Notes: generated by a model from the sequence alone, not told the origin. A stretch of DNA of 64,000 bases from Lonicera japonica (GCA_021464415.1 CM038470.1:31300122-31364121), one strand, 5' to 3'. Numbered from the stretch's first letter, positions 24,253 to 35,098 are shown. Made by a program: numbers and translations.

Positions 24253-24890
24253 CCCTGCCTGTGGGAGTACGTCCCTGCCTGTGGGAGTACAAAACATTCC
24301 CTGTCCGTGGGAATTCAAAATCATCCCTGCCTGTGGGAGTACAAAACATTCCCTGCCTGTGGGAATTCAAAATCATCCCTGCCTGTGGGAGTACGTCCCT
24401 GCCTGTGGGAGTACAAAACATTCCCTGCCTGTGGGAATTCAAAATCATCCCTGCCTGTGAGAGTACAAAACCTTCCCTACCTGTGGGAATTCAAAATCAT
24501 CCCTGCCTGTGGGAGTACGTCCCTGCCTGTGAGAGTACAAAACCTTCCCTGCCCGTGGGAATTCAAAATCATCCCTGCCTGTGGGAGTACGTCCCTGCCT
24601 GTGGGAGTACAAAACCTTCCCTGCCCGTGGGAATTCAAAATCATCCCTGCCTGTGGGAGTACAAAACATTCCCTGCCTGTGGGAATTCAAAATCATCCCT
24701 GCCTGTGGGAATTCAAAATCATCCCTGCCTGCCTGTGGGAATTCAAAATCATCCCTGCCTGCCTGTGGGAGTACAAAATATTCTCTGCCTGTATCCCTGC
24801 CTGTGGGAGTACGTCCCTGCCTGTGGGAGTACAAAACCTTCCCTGCCTGTGGGAATTCAAAATCATCCCGGCCTATAGGAGTACAACACG
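24253..24890 (+). repeat. Minisatellite in the Ogre 3' region
   Basis: About 26 units built from CCCTGCCTGTGGGAGTAC or CCCTGCCTGTGGGAATTC, each followed by one of three short linkers (GT, AAAACATT or CAAAATCAT-like). Units of about 20 and 26 bp alternate. Long reading frames appear in several frames only because the unit lacks stops; they are not genes. Tandem repeats in the 3' untranslated region are known for Tat/Ogre elements. Confidence 0.93.
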
Positions 24891-25160
24891 TTCCTTGCCC
24901 ATGGATATATGTCAGTTCGAGGGAGAATCATTGGCAAGAGTCATCCCTACCAGCAGCACATCAGCCAAATTGAAGTAAAGAGCATGACATGTCCCGAACA
25001 GTCCAAAAAACGCCCGTCCATCCCCAGCGGTGCATGTCATCATTTGCATTGCATTATTTTAAAAAAAATCATTTGTGATTCATGCGAGTGTCGCAAAATG
25101 ATGCGTTCTATTTATCGTCCTGGTTTCTTTGCTTCACAAAGAACCCAGGCCGAGAGGGTC
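24891..25160 (+). other. Ogre 3' end with candidate polypurine tract
   Basis: Ends in GGCCGAGAGGGTC directly before the LTR; GAGAGGG is the likely polypurine primer for plus-strand synthesis. No gene. Confidence 0.5.
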
Positions 25161-27210
25161 TGTGAACACCTCATTTTGCGACCCCCGCAAGAATCTTGAT
25201 CTCCAAAGAAATAAGCACGCATGCATGCACGATCATTCCTAGATGCACATATACTATGTACATGTGATACAAGTCAAAGAAGAAAGCCGAAAGGAGCCCG
25301 GATGAGGAGTTACAGAATTATCGAAAATTGTCGGAATTGAAAATCGTCAAAACTCCTGAAAACTTGTGAAAGGAGTGTTACGCATTTTGGATCATCCTTA
25401 AACTTTGAGAGTTGTTAGACATTATCAAAAGGAGTAGCGTACTCGAAAATCAGCTCAATCCGACAGTCGAATCTCCGAAAATTCAGAAAATCATGAGTTT
25501 GATTCGGGTGATCTAATGGAGGTCTTCTCGGAGTTAAAATGGTTTGAAGTTTGGTAAGTAGATAGGCCTTATTGTGGGAAAGAACATATTCAAAATTCAA
25601 CTTTGTCGGACATGGGATCCTCAAGAAACAATTTGTCTATCGTGCAATTCTAGTCGAAATGTCCTTCGTAGCAAATTAAAATAAATAGTGGCCTTCCCGA
25701 ACTCTGATCGGCCTCAAATTTGGACACAAGCTAGAAAACATTTGTAGTGAAAACATGTCAAAAAATAAGAATAATCAAACGTTTGGAAGTTTAATTATCA
25801 ATATTGTTGTACGCAAGTACGTTTCCTATGCAGGAACAAACTCTTTGTACCAAGCCAAGGACACCGAGTCCTTCCCGAACTCCGATCGTCTCCAATCTTT
25901 TACAGAGTTTAGAAGACTTATATTGGAAATACATATCCAACATTCAGCATGATCCAACGGTTAGAACCTGACTTAATGTGCAAACAAGGGACCTTGTCTA
26001 CAACAAGTACCTTTCCTACGCGGACACAAACTCTTCGTACCAATCAGAACGAAAGGGAACCTTCCCGAAATCTGATCGACCCGAAATTTTTACACCATCT
26101 AGAAGAGTTCTATTCCCAACACATATCCAAAAATCAGGATGATCCAACGGTGGGAAGGTTTCGCGATAATTTCCTAGAGTCCTAGTTGCAATCCCTTTTC
26201 TTGCTCTCCAAGTATTTTCTTCAACTATAAATAGACCCCCCCCTCCATACATTATTTTCATCAACAATCAAGGGGATTTCGTGGTACACACTAAGAGATC
26301 CTTATTCTCTCCATCCAAGGAGGCTCAGGTATAATTTTCTCTCTCTTCTTTTATTTATTCGTCGGTTTTATAATTCATACTCTTGCGTGCATAATTTCTA
26401 TCACTTGATAGCCTTTTAAAACCCTTTTTTAAAATTTTTTTCAAAACTAAAGGCGTATAACAAACCCTAATCCAATTATAAAATAATATTATTACTTTCC
26501 TACTTTTTCAAAAGTTCGGATTAGCGGTATTGTTATACGAAGGAATCGATAATCGTTATATATCCAATCTAACTCATAGATTGCGGTGTATATGTGATAA
26601 ATACTCGATTATGAGAGCACTAGTGCCATCTATACCGGTTTAATCAATAGACTTTGGTATACGATCGGTCAACTCGCCTCATATAATATCGAATATAAGA
26701 TTCCACATTGAATCAGTTTCCGAAAAGCCCAATGCTTTACAAAATCACTTGTTTCACTACATCTATTATTATCAAACTCTCTTTTTCAAATCACACACAC
26801 ACATATTTTTAAAATCATGGGCAAACTAGGAAACTCATCGTTTTCATCCCAACCCCAAAATCTCGATTTCTAAGGCAAGCACGAAAAGTTATAAAGTAAT
26901 AGCAATAGCATGCAAGAGCTGAATTATAACACACGCATATCCTACTCAAGAGACCGAAAGGGAGAATTGGGTGCCTAACACCTTCCCGATTCGTAACTTA
27001 ATTCCCGAACCTTCGAATCAACTGGTTTCGCATATATTGTGTATAAGAGGATATTTAGTCCATAAATACGTCTCTTTTACACAAATCTTTTTTGTTTGTT
27101 TAGTAAAACAAACTGGCGACTCTTATTCTTTTCAATACCCGATTTTCAAATCAACAAACGGAATCGCCGCCCACGAGGACCCCCGGGCGTCGAGAACGCG
27201 GGTTCTCACA
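25161..27210 (+). repeat. Ogre/Tat second LTR
   Basis: Begins TGTGAACACC and ends TTCTCACA, like the first LTR, and is about 40 bp longer because of an extra segment near 25231-25274. The TATA-type CTATAAATAG recurs near 26226-26235. Confidence 0.9.
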
Positions 27211-28613
27211 GTGGCGACTCTGCTGGGGAGACTTTTAAGAGGATTAGACTCTACACAAGAGTAGAATATGCGTGGATAATTATTTTTGTTTGCATGCTTT
27301 CTTTTTTGGCCTTAGTCTTAGGATAACATAGATGTGATTTAGGTGGATACCTTGATTCCCTTTTTGTTTGTAATAATTGTTTGAGGAAATCTTTTCATAA
27401 ATAAAATTTGAAAGTACTCGAACAAACCCTAAAGCGTTCTTCATAATGTACCTCCATAATTGTTATTTTGCACGCACTCACTATCATCATGCATTATCGC
27501 GAGTGTGAATTTACCCTATCAACCTCTGGACCAAAGTCGTGACTAGGCCGTGGACTTGCGGGTCTACACTAGCCAAAAGCGCATGGGACCACTCTCCTTG
27601 GCCAAGTACCAAACTGAGGTATATCGAGTGACGAGAACACTCACGTACCCAGAATGTATATCACAAGGTCCTTGCACGTACTCGCCCTTGGGGTATATAG
27701 CAAGACCTAGCCAAATAGGAGGGAGCCTTAAACCTTACCCCTTTCAACCACGCTTGCATATAGGATGCGTCAGCCTAGTACACACGAATTTCTGCATGTT
27801 TTCTTAACCGTTGGTCGTGAGATTAGTGAACAAAAAGTCTTGTCATACATACCAACTCTTGGTTTGGCAAGTACGGCCGGAGGCTGCCCAACCCCGTTCG
27901 TAGAAATCCCTCACTAAAGCCCGTTAGTGAGAATTTCCCTGTCATTATTTCCATGAAAAACAACTCTAAGTGGAGAGAACTTCCTGATTTTAAAAAAAAT
28001 ATTTTTCAAAATATTCTTTCAAAAAATCGAGTCATTCTCCAAAATTAATTTTTCAAAAAAATTAATTTTCAAAATCGGAAGGTTATAAGGGCACCCCGGG
28101 AATTTATATTCCCGCCCTAAACCTATCCACGGGGCTCTCAAGTTGCTACTGTCGGTCTGTTTTCACCTAAACACCAAAAAGTGATTTTCGATTTGCATAT
28201 CATTGAGTCGCACTCTTTTTCGAGAATTACGCAATCAATTGGTGAAAAGTATCAGTTATCTAGTTCTGGCTCGCTGTCCTTATCTCAGTCTTTTCTCCAC
28301 CACTCCCAGGTTTTTTTTATTGCCGAAACACACTGGCCGGTTGGGCTGGTAGAGATCATACAGGAAGACTTACTCGACTAGATTCACCTCTCATCATGCC
28401 TCCACGACGTGCTCTCGATTATCACAATGACCAGGTAGAAGTTAACGAAGAAAGGGTTAATGATGCCGAGGGTCAACACCATGCAGCGGATCTGCCGCCT
28501 GGTCCCGTTTTACCAGTCAACCCCGAGGCCCTTACTCCAGATCAGCTTTACCAAATGATACAGGGTTTGGTTTAGTCTATGAATACCATGACCAATCTGC
28601 ATAGGACCACCCA
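27211..28613 (+). mobile_element. Second partial Ogre internal region (PBS, leader, gag start)
   Basis: Nearly identical to 14008-15409, including the primer-binding site and the gag ATG near 28396. It ends abruptly after GGACCACCCA (28604-28613), where sequence of the surrounding TIR element resumes. Here the gag frame has CAG at the site where the first copy has TAG, but carries its own TAG (GGTTTAGTC) shortly after. Confidence 0.9.
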
Positions 28614-28764
28614 TAAAATAAAATAAATAAACATTGCATATAACAAGCAGATTACCTTAAAATAAAAGTGCATTACGAGCATAAAATTAAAACCACATTG
28701 GAAAATATAAAAATATTAAGATAACATCCATAAAACCATAAAATTAATTAATTAAAAACACAAC
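28614..28764. other. 3' flank of the SANT/NAM-type ORF
   Basis: AT-rich, directly joined to the truncated Ogre sequence at 28613/28614. The TIR-element DNA that once lay between this point and the PMD exon at 11997 is of unknown length. Confidence 0.5.
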
Positions 28765-29788
28765 TCAAAAGTATTGATTGCCCGGATAGTTTTGCTCCGA
28801 TTGTTGGCGTCTTCGATTTAGAAATTCTTGAAGACGGTAATTGTACAACTCCCGTTGTTGGTCACTCATACGCGTTAAATCCATTGACATTAATGCATTT
28901 TCTTTAGCTAGTTCTACTTCTCTGTTTCGTCTTGCCTCCTCACGGATATTTCTTTGTCTTTCTTCTTCTCGAAAATTTTATAAACGAGACATATGAAGAC
29001 GCATTTCTTCATTAGCTTTTGCATTCAATGCAACCTTTTCTTCGTACATTTTATTAAATACTTCTGATCTCTCTAATTCTGCCCTTTCAGAAGCTAATAA
29101 TTTAGCTTTTCCCTTTCTTTTTTTGTCTAACTTTACTACATTTCTTCCTATTGGTCGGTTTGCATCAGGGCCTTCAATGGTAATCGGGGAAGAATCGTCT
29201 CCTATGTTAATCGAAGAACCAGCCAATGCTATCTTCAGATGGACCATAGCGGGAGTGTTGACTGCTTGAAGATGTTGTTTTCAAACTAAATTTTTGGTGC
29301 TCTTTCAAAATTCGATAACAATGATCAAAATTAAAAGCTTTACCATTTTCTAAATGGTATGCTCTTTAAGCTTCCTTGACCTGTATTAAATAAATTCCAA
29401 AAAAATAATAAGTACAACGATATAAAAATTAAAAAAACATATATATTGAAAATAAATTATAAATATCAATTACTATATAAAACATAAAATAGAAAATTAC
29501 CCAATCCATTTCGTTTGTTCCGCTGCCAGCATTACTCATTGCGTGCGATAATTTTGAAATATATATTCCAATAGCTTTAGTACTAACGGAAAATCGCGAT
29601 TGAAGAGAGGATTGTGTCCTTCGATGTAAAACTTCGAGTTGCTCATGGTATTTGACAGTAATAACTTGCCACAAGCTATCCAAAGATTGATTAGTACCTT
29701 GAATTGGATCAACACTTACACTAAGATAAGCACGACATAAAGCTTCATCTTCAAAAACTTGAATATTTGTTCCTTGATTTTTATACAT
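28765..29788 (-). pseudogene. PIF/Harbinger ORF1-type SANT/NAM-associated protein, broken
   Basis: Exon 1 (29788-29501) reads FEDEALCRAYLSVSVDPIQG, then LDSLWQVITVKYHE, a Myb/SANT-like trihelix typical of the ORF1 proteins of plant PIF/Harbinger elements (often misnamed glutathione S-transferase T3-like). It ends NEMDW at a GT donor. Exon 2 starts at 29380 after TTAATACAG. The NAM-associated C-terminal domain carries NRPIGRNVVKLDKKRKGKAK. A TAA at 29366-29368 and a TAA at 28978-28980 followed by a frame change interrupt it. The frame then runs through MSDQQRELYNYR to a TGA at 28765-28767. In intact systems this protein assists the DDE transposase, which is not seen here. Confidence 0.8.
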
Positions 29789-30027
29789 AATTAAAAAAAT
29801 TAAAACTTGTATACGTAAAAAAAAATAAAAAATGCAAGTTCAGTTTAATAGGAGAAGAAGAGTAAATACAAACAACCAATTTTTTTAAATTTATGAAAGA
29901 TATGAATATGTGAAAGTTTCAAAATATTAAGGGGTATTTATAGTTTGCAAAAGTTGAAAAGATCCGTTAAAGTTAACGGCTTCATTTTTCGAAATTCGAA
30001 TTTCATCCCCACACTCACACGATGGAC
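29789..30027 (-). promoter_or_regulatory. Upstream region of the SANT/NAM ORF
   Basis: Contains a minus-strand TATA-like CTATAAATA near 29935-29943, about 150 bp before the start codon. Non-coding. Confidence 0.4.
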
Positions 30028-30068
30028 TGTACATCGTGTGATGCTGACCGTGCATCACGCGATGTACA
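30028..30068. repeat. Right subterminal hairpin
   Basis: A 17-bp stem (30028-30044 with 30052-30068) with one mismatch and a 7-nt loop. It contains TGTACATCG, related to the CGCGATGTACA motif of the left arm. Further CATCGCG/CCATCG copies follow to about 30115. Confidence 0.9.
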
Positions 30069-30255
30069 GAACATCGCGCGGGGTGGTGTCAGCTTCTCGC
30101 GGCATTCAGTCCATCGTGGGTCAGAAATGTTTGTCTCCCCCCGCTTTTACCATTTCTCTACCATTTTACCATGCCATTTTAACAAATAGCATCTGCGCTG
30201 CACGTCAAAAAATGGTAAATATGCAAATTTAACAACTGCACTAGAGATGGTCTTA

Positions 30256-30978
30256 GTGTTTGTTGTTTTCGACAGAGCCATCGCGGTGTTTTTTTTGTTA
30301 CAAGCCACCGCGGTGTATTTTGTTTATATATATATATTAAAAGTACTGTGTACTTTGTACTTTGTTTATATATATAATTTTAAGTTAAGGTTTTATATAT
30401 TATATCAATATGTGTATATATATATATATATTTTTTTAGGGCTTAAATTTTAGGTTGTATAGGTTAAGATATGGATATGGGTTTATAATTCAATAAATTT
30501 TGACACAACCAATTTAAATTCAAATATTGGTATAATTAAGTATATATATTTTGAGATGAATTAATTGAAACGACATGTTGCCAAAGTGACCTCTTTCATG
30601 AAAATTAATTTATTTTAAAATATAAACGGTTGTGTGCTTGTAATTTATGTGAATTTTGACCAGCCCAAAGAAAGGTTGACATTTAACAAAATTACATGTA
30701 TACTTATGGTAATGAACACATGATGATTATTTGATTTTCATGTGAGCAATAAATCAGCCCAAAGAAAGATTTATTGTTCGACATGTTTTTATTATCAGTG
30801 TTTGATTAATATAACAAGATATCATTCACAAGTTAATATTTTTGTCCAAAGATGAAATATTAATAGAGCACTCGGTATCTTCATATAGGAATTACCTTTA
30901 TTTGAATTTATTATGTTTGTTTTAAGATTTATGCGAGCTTGTTTTGTTTGTTTATTGTTGTTTTATGTGGATTCAGTT
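30256..30978 (+). other. Copia 5' leader, non-coding
   Basis: AT-rich leader directly upstream of a copia gag. It includes a CAGCCCAAAGAAAG motif twice (about 30662 and 30757). It may be the continuation of the leader that starts at 7299, split by the Helitron and the TIR element (inference). No gene. Confidence 0.5.
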
Positions 30979-33576
30979 ATGAATATTTTTGCTAATATTA
31001 CTGCTAGTATAATCTCTATTCCTATGTTAAATGGCACAAATTTCAAATCATGACAAGCGAACCTTTAGATAGTATCGGAGTCATAGATCTTGACCTTGCG
31101 TTAAAGATTTAGAGAAGTGGGATAGATCAAATCGCATGTGTGTCATGATTATGAAGAAAGCTATCCCGGAAGCATTCAAGGGTACAATATCTGAAAAGAT
31201 AACTACATCTAAGGAGTTCCTTGCAGATATTGAAAAAGAGTTTGTCAAGAACGAAAAGGCTGAAATAGGTACGCTCTTGACAAGCCTACTTTCAATGAGG
31301 TATAGGGGTAAAGGCAATATAAGAGACTATATTATGGAGATGTCTCATCTTGCTTCCAAATTAAGGGTACTTAAGTTAGAACTCTCTGAGAACTTACTGG
31401 TGCATTTAGTTTTGATATCTCTTCCAACACAATTTAGCCAGTTTAAAGGGAGTTGTAATTGTTAGAAAGAGACTTGATCTCTGAATGAGCTCATCTCATA
31501 TTGTGTTCAGGAAGTAGAAAGGTTAAAGCAAGATAAGGCAGAAATTTATCAAATTGTCTCAACCTTTAAAAGCAAGGACAAGAGAAAGAAAATGGAGAAA
31601 GATAACGAAGTTACAAATACAGCACCACAAAAGAAACAAGAAAAGAAATCGGGCGAATATGAAGGTACTGGTGTTACTTTTGTGGAGCTGAAAGACATAT
31701 AAAGAAGCATTATACTAACTTTCACGCATGGCGTGATAAGAAGGGGTTGCCTTAATTGCTGAAAGTTAAATGATGGTGAAAGACATATCTATTTAAGCAA
31801 TGGTAAAACGTTTTAAGTTGAAGCAATTAAAAAAATTATATTATTATTAAAGACTGTATTTTATTTGAATCTTAATGATACATTTATTATACTGTCTTTC
31901 ATACGAAATTAGATTTCAATTTCTGTTTTGGACAAATCTGGATATTTTTGTTCCTTCGGGAATAAAACTTTTTATTTTTTTTTATAAGTCAAAAAGTGGT
32001 TGGTTCCAGTTTTTTGTTAAGTTACGGTAATAATCTTTATTCAGTTGATACAATTGTTTCATTTAATAAATCCTTGCAATTAAGTGCATAAAGTGTAAAG
32101 AAAAAAATTAAACAGTAAGAATTCAGCAACACTATGGCACAAGATAGTGCTATATTGTGGATACTCTGGAAGATCTAGAGGGTACAAGTTTTATGATCCC
32201 ACAACTAAGTCGATTTTTGAGTCGAAAAATGCCTGGATCTTTGAGGATGTTGAGTTTACGTAGGGAGATACAACCAGAGACCTTGTTTTTGAAGATGAAT
32301 ATGTTGATATTCCCACAGGTGCTATTGGCATTGATCAGGTTTTCATCACTGACTTTGTTCAAAACACAAATCAAGACAATGTCAGAGAACCTCCCATTCA
32401 AGAAATTATTCCAGAAGAACAAACTCTACCACCTCAAGAACCTATGCCATTAAGGAGATCCACTAAAGAAAGGAGAAGTGCAATGCCAGATGAAAACATT
32501 GTATTTCTCCAAGAACATTAGGTTGACATTGGAGTGATGAAAGATGATCCGATCAAAGTCCGTCAAGCCATGAAAAGTTCTAATTCTCAAAAGTAGATTG
32601 ATGCCATGAATGGGGAGATTAAGTCGATGAAGGACGATGGGGTATGAGATCTTGTGCCATTGCCAGAAGGTACAAAACCCATTAGTTGCAAATGGATATT
32701 TAAGACCAAGAGGGATTCGAAAGGTGATGTGAAGAGGTACAAAGCTCGTCTTGTTGCAAAGGGCTTTACACAAAGGGAAGGCATCGACTATAAATAAACT
32801 TTCTCTCCGATTTTCTCAAAACATTCTTTTTGGATTATAATGGCATTGGTGGCGCATTTCGATCTTGAGTTACATCAAATGGATGTAAATACGGCATTTT
32901 TCAATGGTAACATTGATGAGACGATTTATATGGTGCAACCAAAAAACTTTGTGGTGGAAGACCCAAAGAATATGGTTTGGAAACTTAAGAAATTCATCTA
33001 TGGGCTCAAGCAAGCATCTCGACTGTTTCATCAAGTGATCATCTCATTTAATTTTGAGATGAATTTGGCCAATGATTACATATACCATAGGTTCTGTGGG
33101 AGCAACTATATTTTTCTGATTTTATATGTTGATGACATTTTACTTGCCAGCAGCGATATAGGCATATTGGACGAAACAAAGAGATTTTTTATTAAGAATT
33201 TGAGATGAAAGATCTTTGTGACGTCTCTTTTGTGTTAAGCATACAAATACACCGAGATTGCTCTTGTGGTACTTTAGGATCATCACAAAAGGGTTATATC
33301 GAAAAGGTTCTCAAAAGATATGGCATGTAAGAATGTAAATCATGTGATGCCCTATGGTTAAGAAAGATAAGGTTAATCTCATTCAGTACCCTAAGAATGA
33401 TTTTGAGGAAAATAAAATATAGAAGATTCCTTATGCATCTGTAGTGTGAAATCTGATGTATATTCAGGTATATATGCGTTCAAATTTTGCGTATATTACT
33501 GGGATGCTAAGTAGATATTTAAGCAATCAAGGATAGACCATTTCAAAGCAACAAAGCAGGTCTTGTAGTACTTATA
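30979..33576 (+). pseudogene. Ty1/copia gag-pol, internally deleted
   Basis: The gag ATG at 30979 gives NITASIISIPMLNGTNFKS and then TGA. The gag core continues at 31136-31465 (EFVKNEKAEIGTLLTSLLS, YIMEMSHLASKLR). A zinc knuckle CYFCGAEGHIKKHY lies near 31670-31715 in another frame. A degraded protease stretch (DGERHIYLSNG) follows. Integrase is absent: sequence jumps near 32100-32140 to the pre-RT linker. The RT shows CKWIFKTKRDSKGDVKRYKARLVAKG, MDVNTAFFNGNIDETIYM, YGLKQASR and LYVDDILLASSD (33124-33160). RNase H is mostly lost. Several stops (for example 32519, 32597, 32648) and frame changes show it is dead. The pattern is typical of a plant copia of the Ale/Retrofit type, but lineage is uncertain. 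Confidence 0.85.
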
Positions 33577-33896
33577 GAAAATTACTTAATGTTATATATG
33601 TTACTATTTCTTAATAGAAGTTATCTTTATATTGCATGATATTTTACTCATTTTAACAATTATTATTCCGAACATTGTTTATGATAATTGTGTTAATTAA
33701 TTCAATTCAATTCCCATATTTCGAACAATATCCTTACTACATAACATTACATAACATAACACATACCTATCATTCAATTTTTGTTCAAGCATCTTTATGA
33801 AATTAATAATGAAAAACAATTATTCTACATTAACAAATACCAAAAACCCAAAAATACTAACAATATCGTCTGCGCATCGCACAAGCTGCAAACTAG
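33577..33896 (+). mobile_element. Helitron-like terminal fragment, first copy
   Basis: Shares its sequence with the ends at 35186-35500 (inverted) and 37960-38241 (same strand): TTTCTTAATAGAAGTTATC, TTCCGAACATTGTTTATG, and the end GCGCATCGCACAAGCTGC then CTAG at 33893-33896. The base after CTAG is C rather than the usual T. Confidence 0.6.
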
Positions 33897-34725
33897 CCAC
33901 GACTATTATAAATAATCAAACAGAGCAATTTCTATACTTAATTAATTTATTTATCGTCATTAATGTAGCTTTGAAGATACTCCCTGTGGGAGATTGATGC
34001 TATTATATATAGTATGCTTTATCCATAATTTATATATCCAACTTCTAAATCATTTTGTAATATCATGTTTAACTACTACAGCATAAAAATTATAAGTATG
34101 TGTTATGTTATGTAGTAAGGATAATGTGTATAAAGTTAAATTTCATCTCTTATATTAAATTATAAGAGATGAAATTTAATCATCTTGAAAGATGATTTTA
34201 AATATTAAATTATATAATGCAATAGGGATATTTCTAATTCGCATCACTTGATATTAATATAACAATTAAATTAAACTCTTAGTTTAATAAATTATCATAT
34301 TGCAACCCACAAAAATATTGAAACAAAATTTAATTAATTAAATGTATTTATCATTGTAATCCAAAACTTACCTCTGCAATTATAACGCCCAAGATTCTTC
34401 ATTAACATCAAATCTGTTCTATAATATTGAACTCTCTTTCACAGGCACACACATAATTATAGTGCGGCCTATATTATTTTAATACAACTGTCGATTAGAA
34501 AGAATGATTATGTTAACCCTCCGTCACTTATTGATGGCGAACAAAATTGGACTTGCCCATGGACACACATGAGCGCCATCAAAAGACACATGGCACTTCC
34601 CTATTGGCCAGGATGTATACCAATAAGTCATATTAGCGTTCATTTCATTTGAGGGCTGGTTAACAAATCTGGAATCCTACATCATCATCATATTCATATC
34701 ATATGTACCATAAACTTCAATCCTC
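33897..34725. other. Repeat-derived spacer with perfect hairpin
   Basis: Contains a copia-like polypurine motif TGTGGGAGATTG near 33985-33996, blocks of the Helitron-like family (34015-34330) and the hairpins at 34136-34194. No gene. Confidence 0.5.
34136..34194. repeat. Two adjacent perfect hairpins
   Basis: A 19-bp perfect stem (34136-34154 with 34161-34179, 6-nt loop) is followed at once by CATCTT-GA-AAGATG (34181-34194). Confidence 0.95.
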
Positions 34726-35098
34726 TTATTGCCTCTCCTCATCAACCTCCCACAAAGCGAAGGCCCTTACCAAATAAGCCGAGCCGGCAACAACAACGGC
34801 CGCGAACATTGGAGGGATTTAAAAGGCCATCTCCGACCTCCTGAATTGCTGAGCAGGCAGGCAGGAAAAAAAGCTCGGTCGAATCATTGAACGAAACTCT
34901 AACAGAGCCTTCTTCAATCGGACAGGCCTAAGAGAACGGAGAGTCTGGTGTCACTGCCGAGACGAACGCCCACTCAGGAGAGAATGAGGCTATGGCAGCT
35001 GTCGCTGTCAGGACTACCGTCCACATGGCCGCGTAGAGTAGCAATGGCCACCACGGAGAAAGGAGAGAGAAAATGGAGGAAAAGAGAAAAAGAGTCAT
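34726..35098 (-). pseudogene. Small two-helix membrane protein, degenerate copy
   Basis: The minus-strand ATG at 35096-35098 opens with a hydrophobic N-terminus including SPWWPLLLYAAMWTVVLTAT, consistent with one membrane helix, then SFSPEWAFVSAVTPDSPFS and a TAG. The downstream part lies in another frame: PPMFAAVVVAGSAYLVRAFA (a second hydrophobic helix) and ALWEVDEERQ with TAA at 34726-34728. Codon pattern and GC content are higher than in the flanking repeats, so this looks like a copy of a real plant gene with a nonsense mutation and frameshift. I recognise the general look of a small plant membrane protein but cannot name the family. Confidence 0.5.

Larger units (their letters stand above)
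11998..28613 (+). mobile_element. Ogre/Tat-lineage Ty3/gypsy element with an extra LTR and partial second internal region
   Basis: Order: LTR (11998-14007), leader, gag, protease, RT, RNase H, second (archaeal-type) RNase H, integrase, 3 kb of non-coding 3' region, LTR (25161-27210), then again leader plus gag start (27211-28613). The second RNase H and long 3' region mark the Tat/Ogre group; there is no chromodomain. The duplicated leader after the second LTR means the structure is LTR-internal-LTR-partial internal, with the rest deleted at 28613. A third LTR and a target duplication are therefore absent. Many nonsense codons and frameshifts interrupt the polyprotein although the two LTRs remain very similar. 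Confidence 0.9.
9327..30252. mobile_element. Harbinger-like TIR element carrying a PMD gene and a SANT/NAM-type ORF, with nested Ogre insertion
   Basis: The ends are GACC...GGTC. The left terminus and the reverse complement of the right terminus share GACC, GCAGT and a block resembling GC(A/T)(A/T)ATTTAC-ATTTTT. Both subterminal regions also repeat GGTAAAATGGTA. A 3-bp TTA lies directly outside each end, as expected for PIF/Harbinger. The right arm carries an ORF1-type SANT/NAM gene of that superfamily; the left arm carries a plant mobile domain gene pointing inwards. Both arms have hairpin-rich subterminal DNA followed by a TATA-like box. No DDE transposase is seen: it may have been lost where the Ogre insertion truncates, or the element never had one. 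The TIR match is imperfect, so this rests on the combination of evidence. Confidence 0.6.

Noticed and set aside
24253..24890. CRISPR-like array
   Set aside because: Repeats are contiguous with no unique spacers, and the window is plant nuclear DNA.
24114..24978. Overlapping reading frames of 254, 223 and 130 residues on the plus strand and 129 on the minus
   Set aside because: They all fall in the minisatellite; the repeat unit lacks stops, so long frames are expected by chance and no domain is present.
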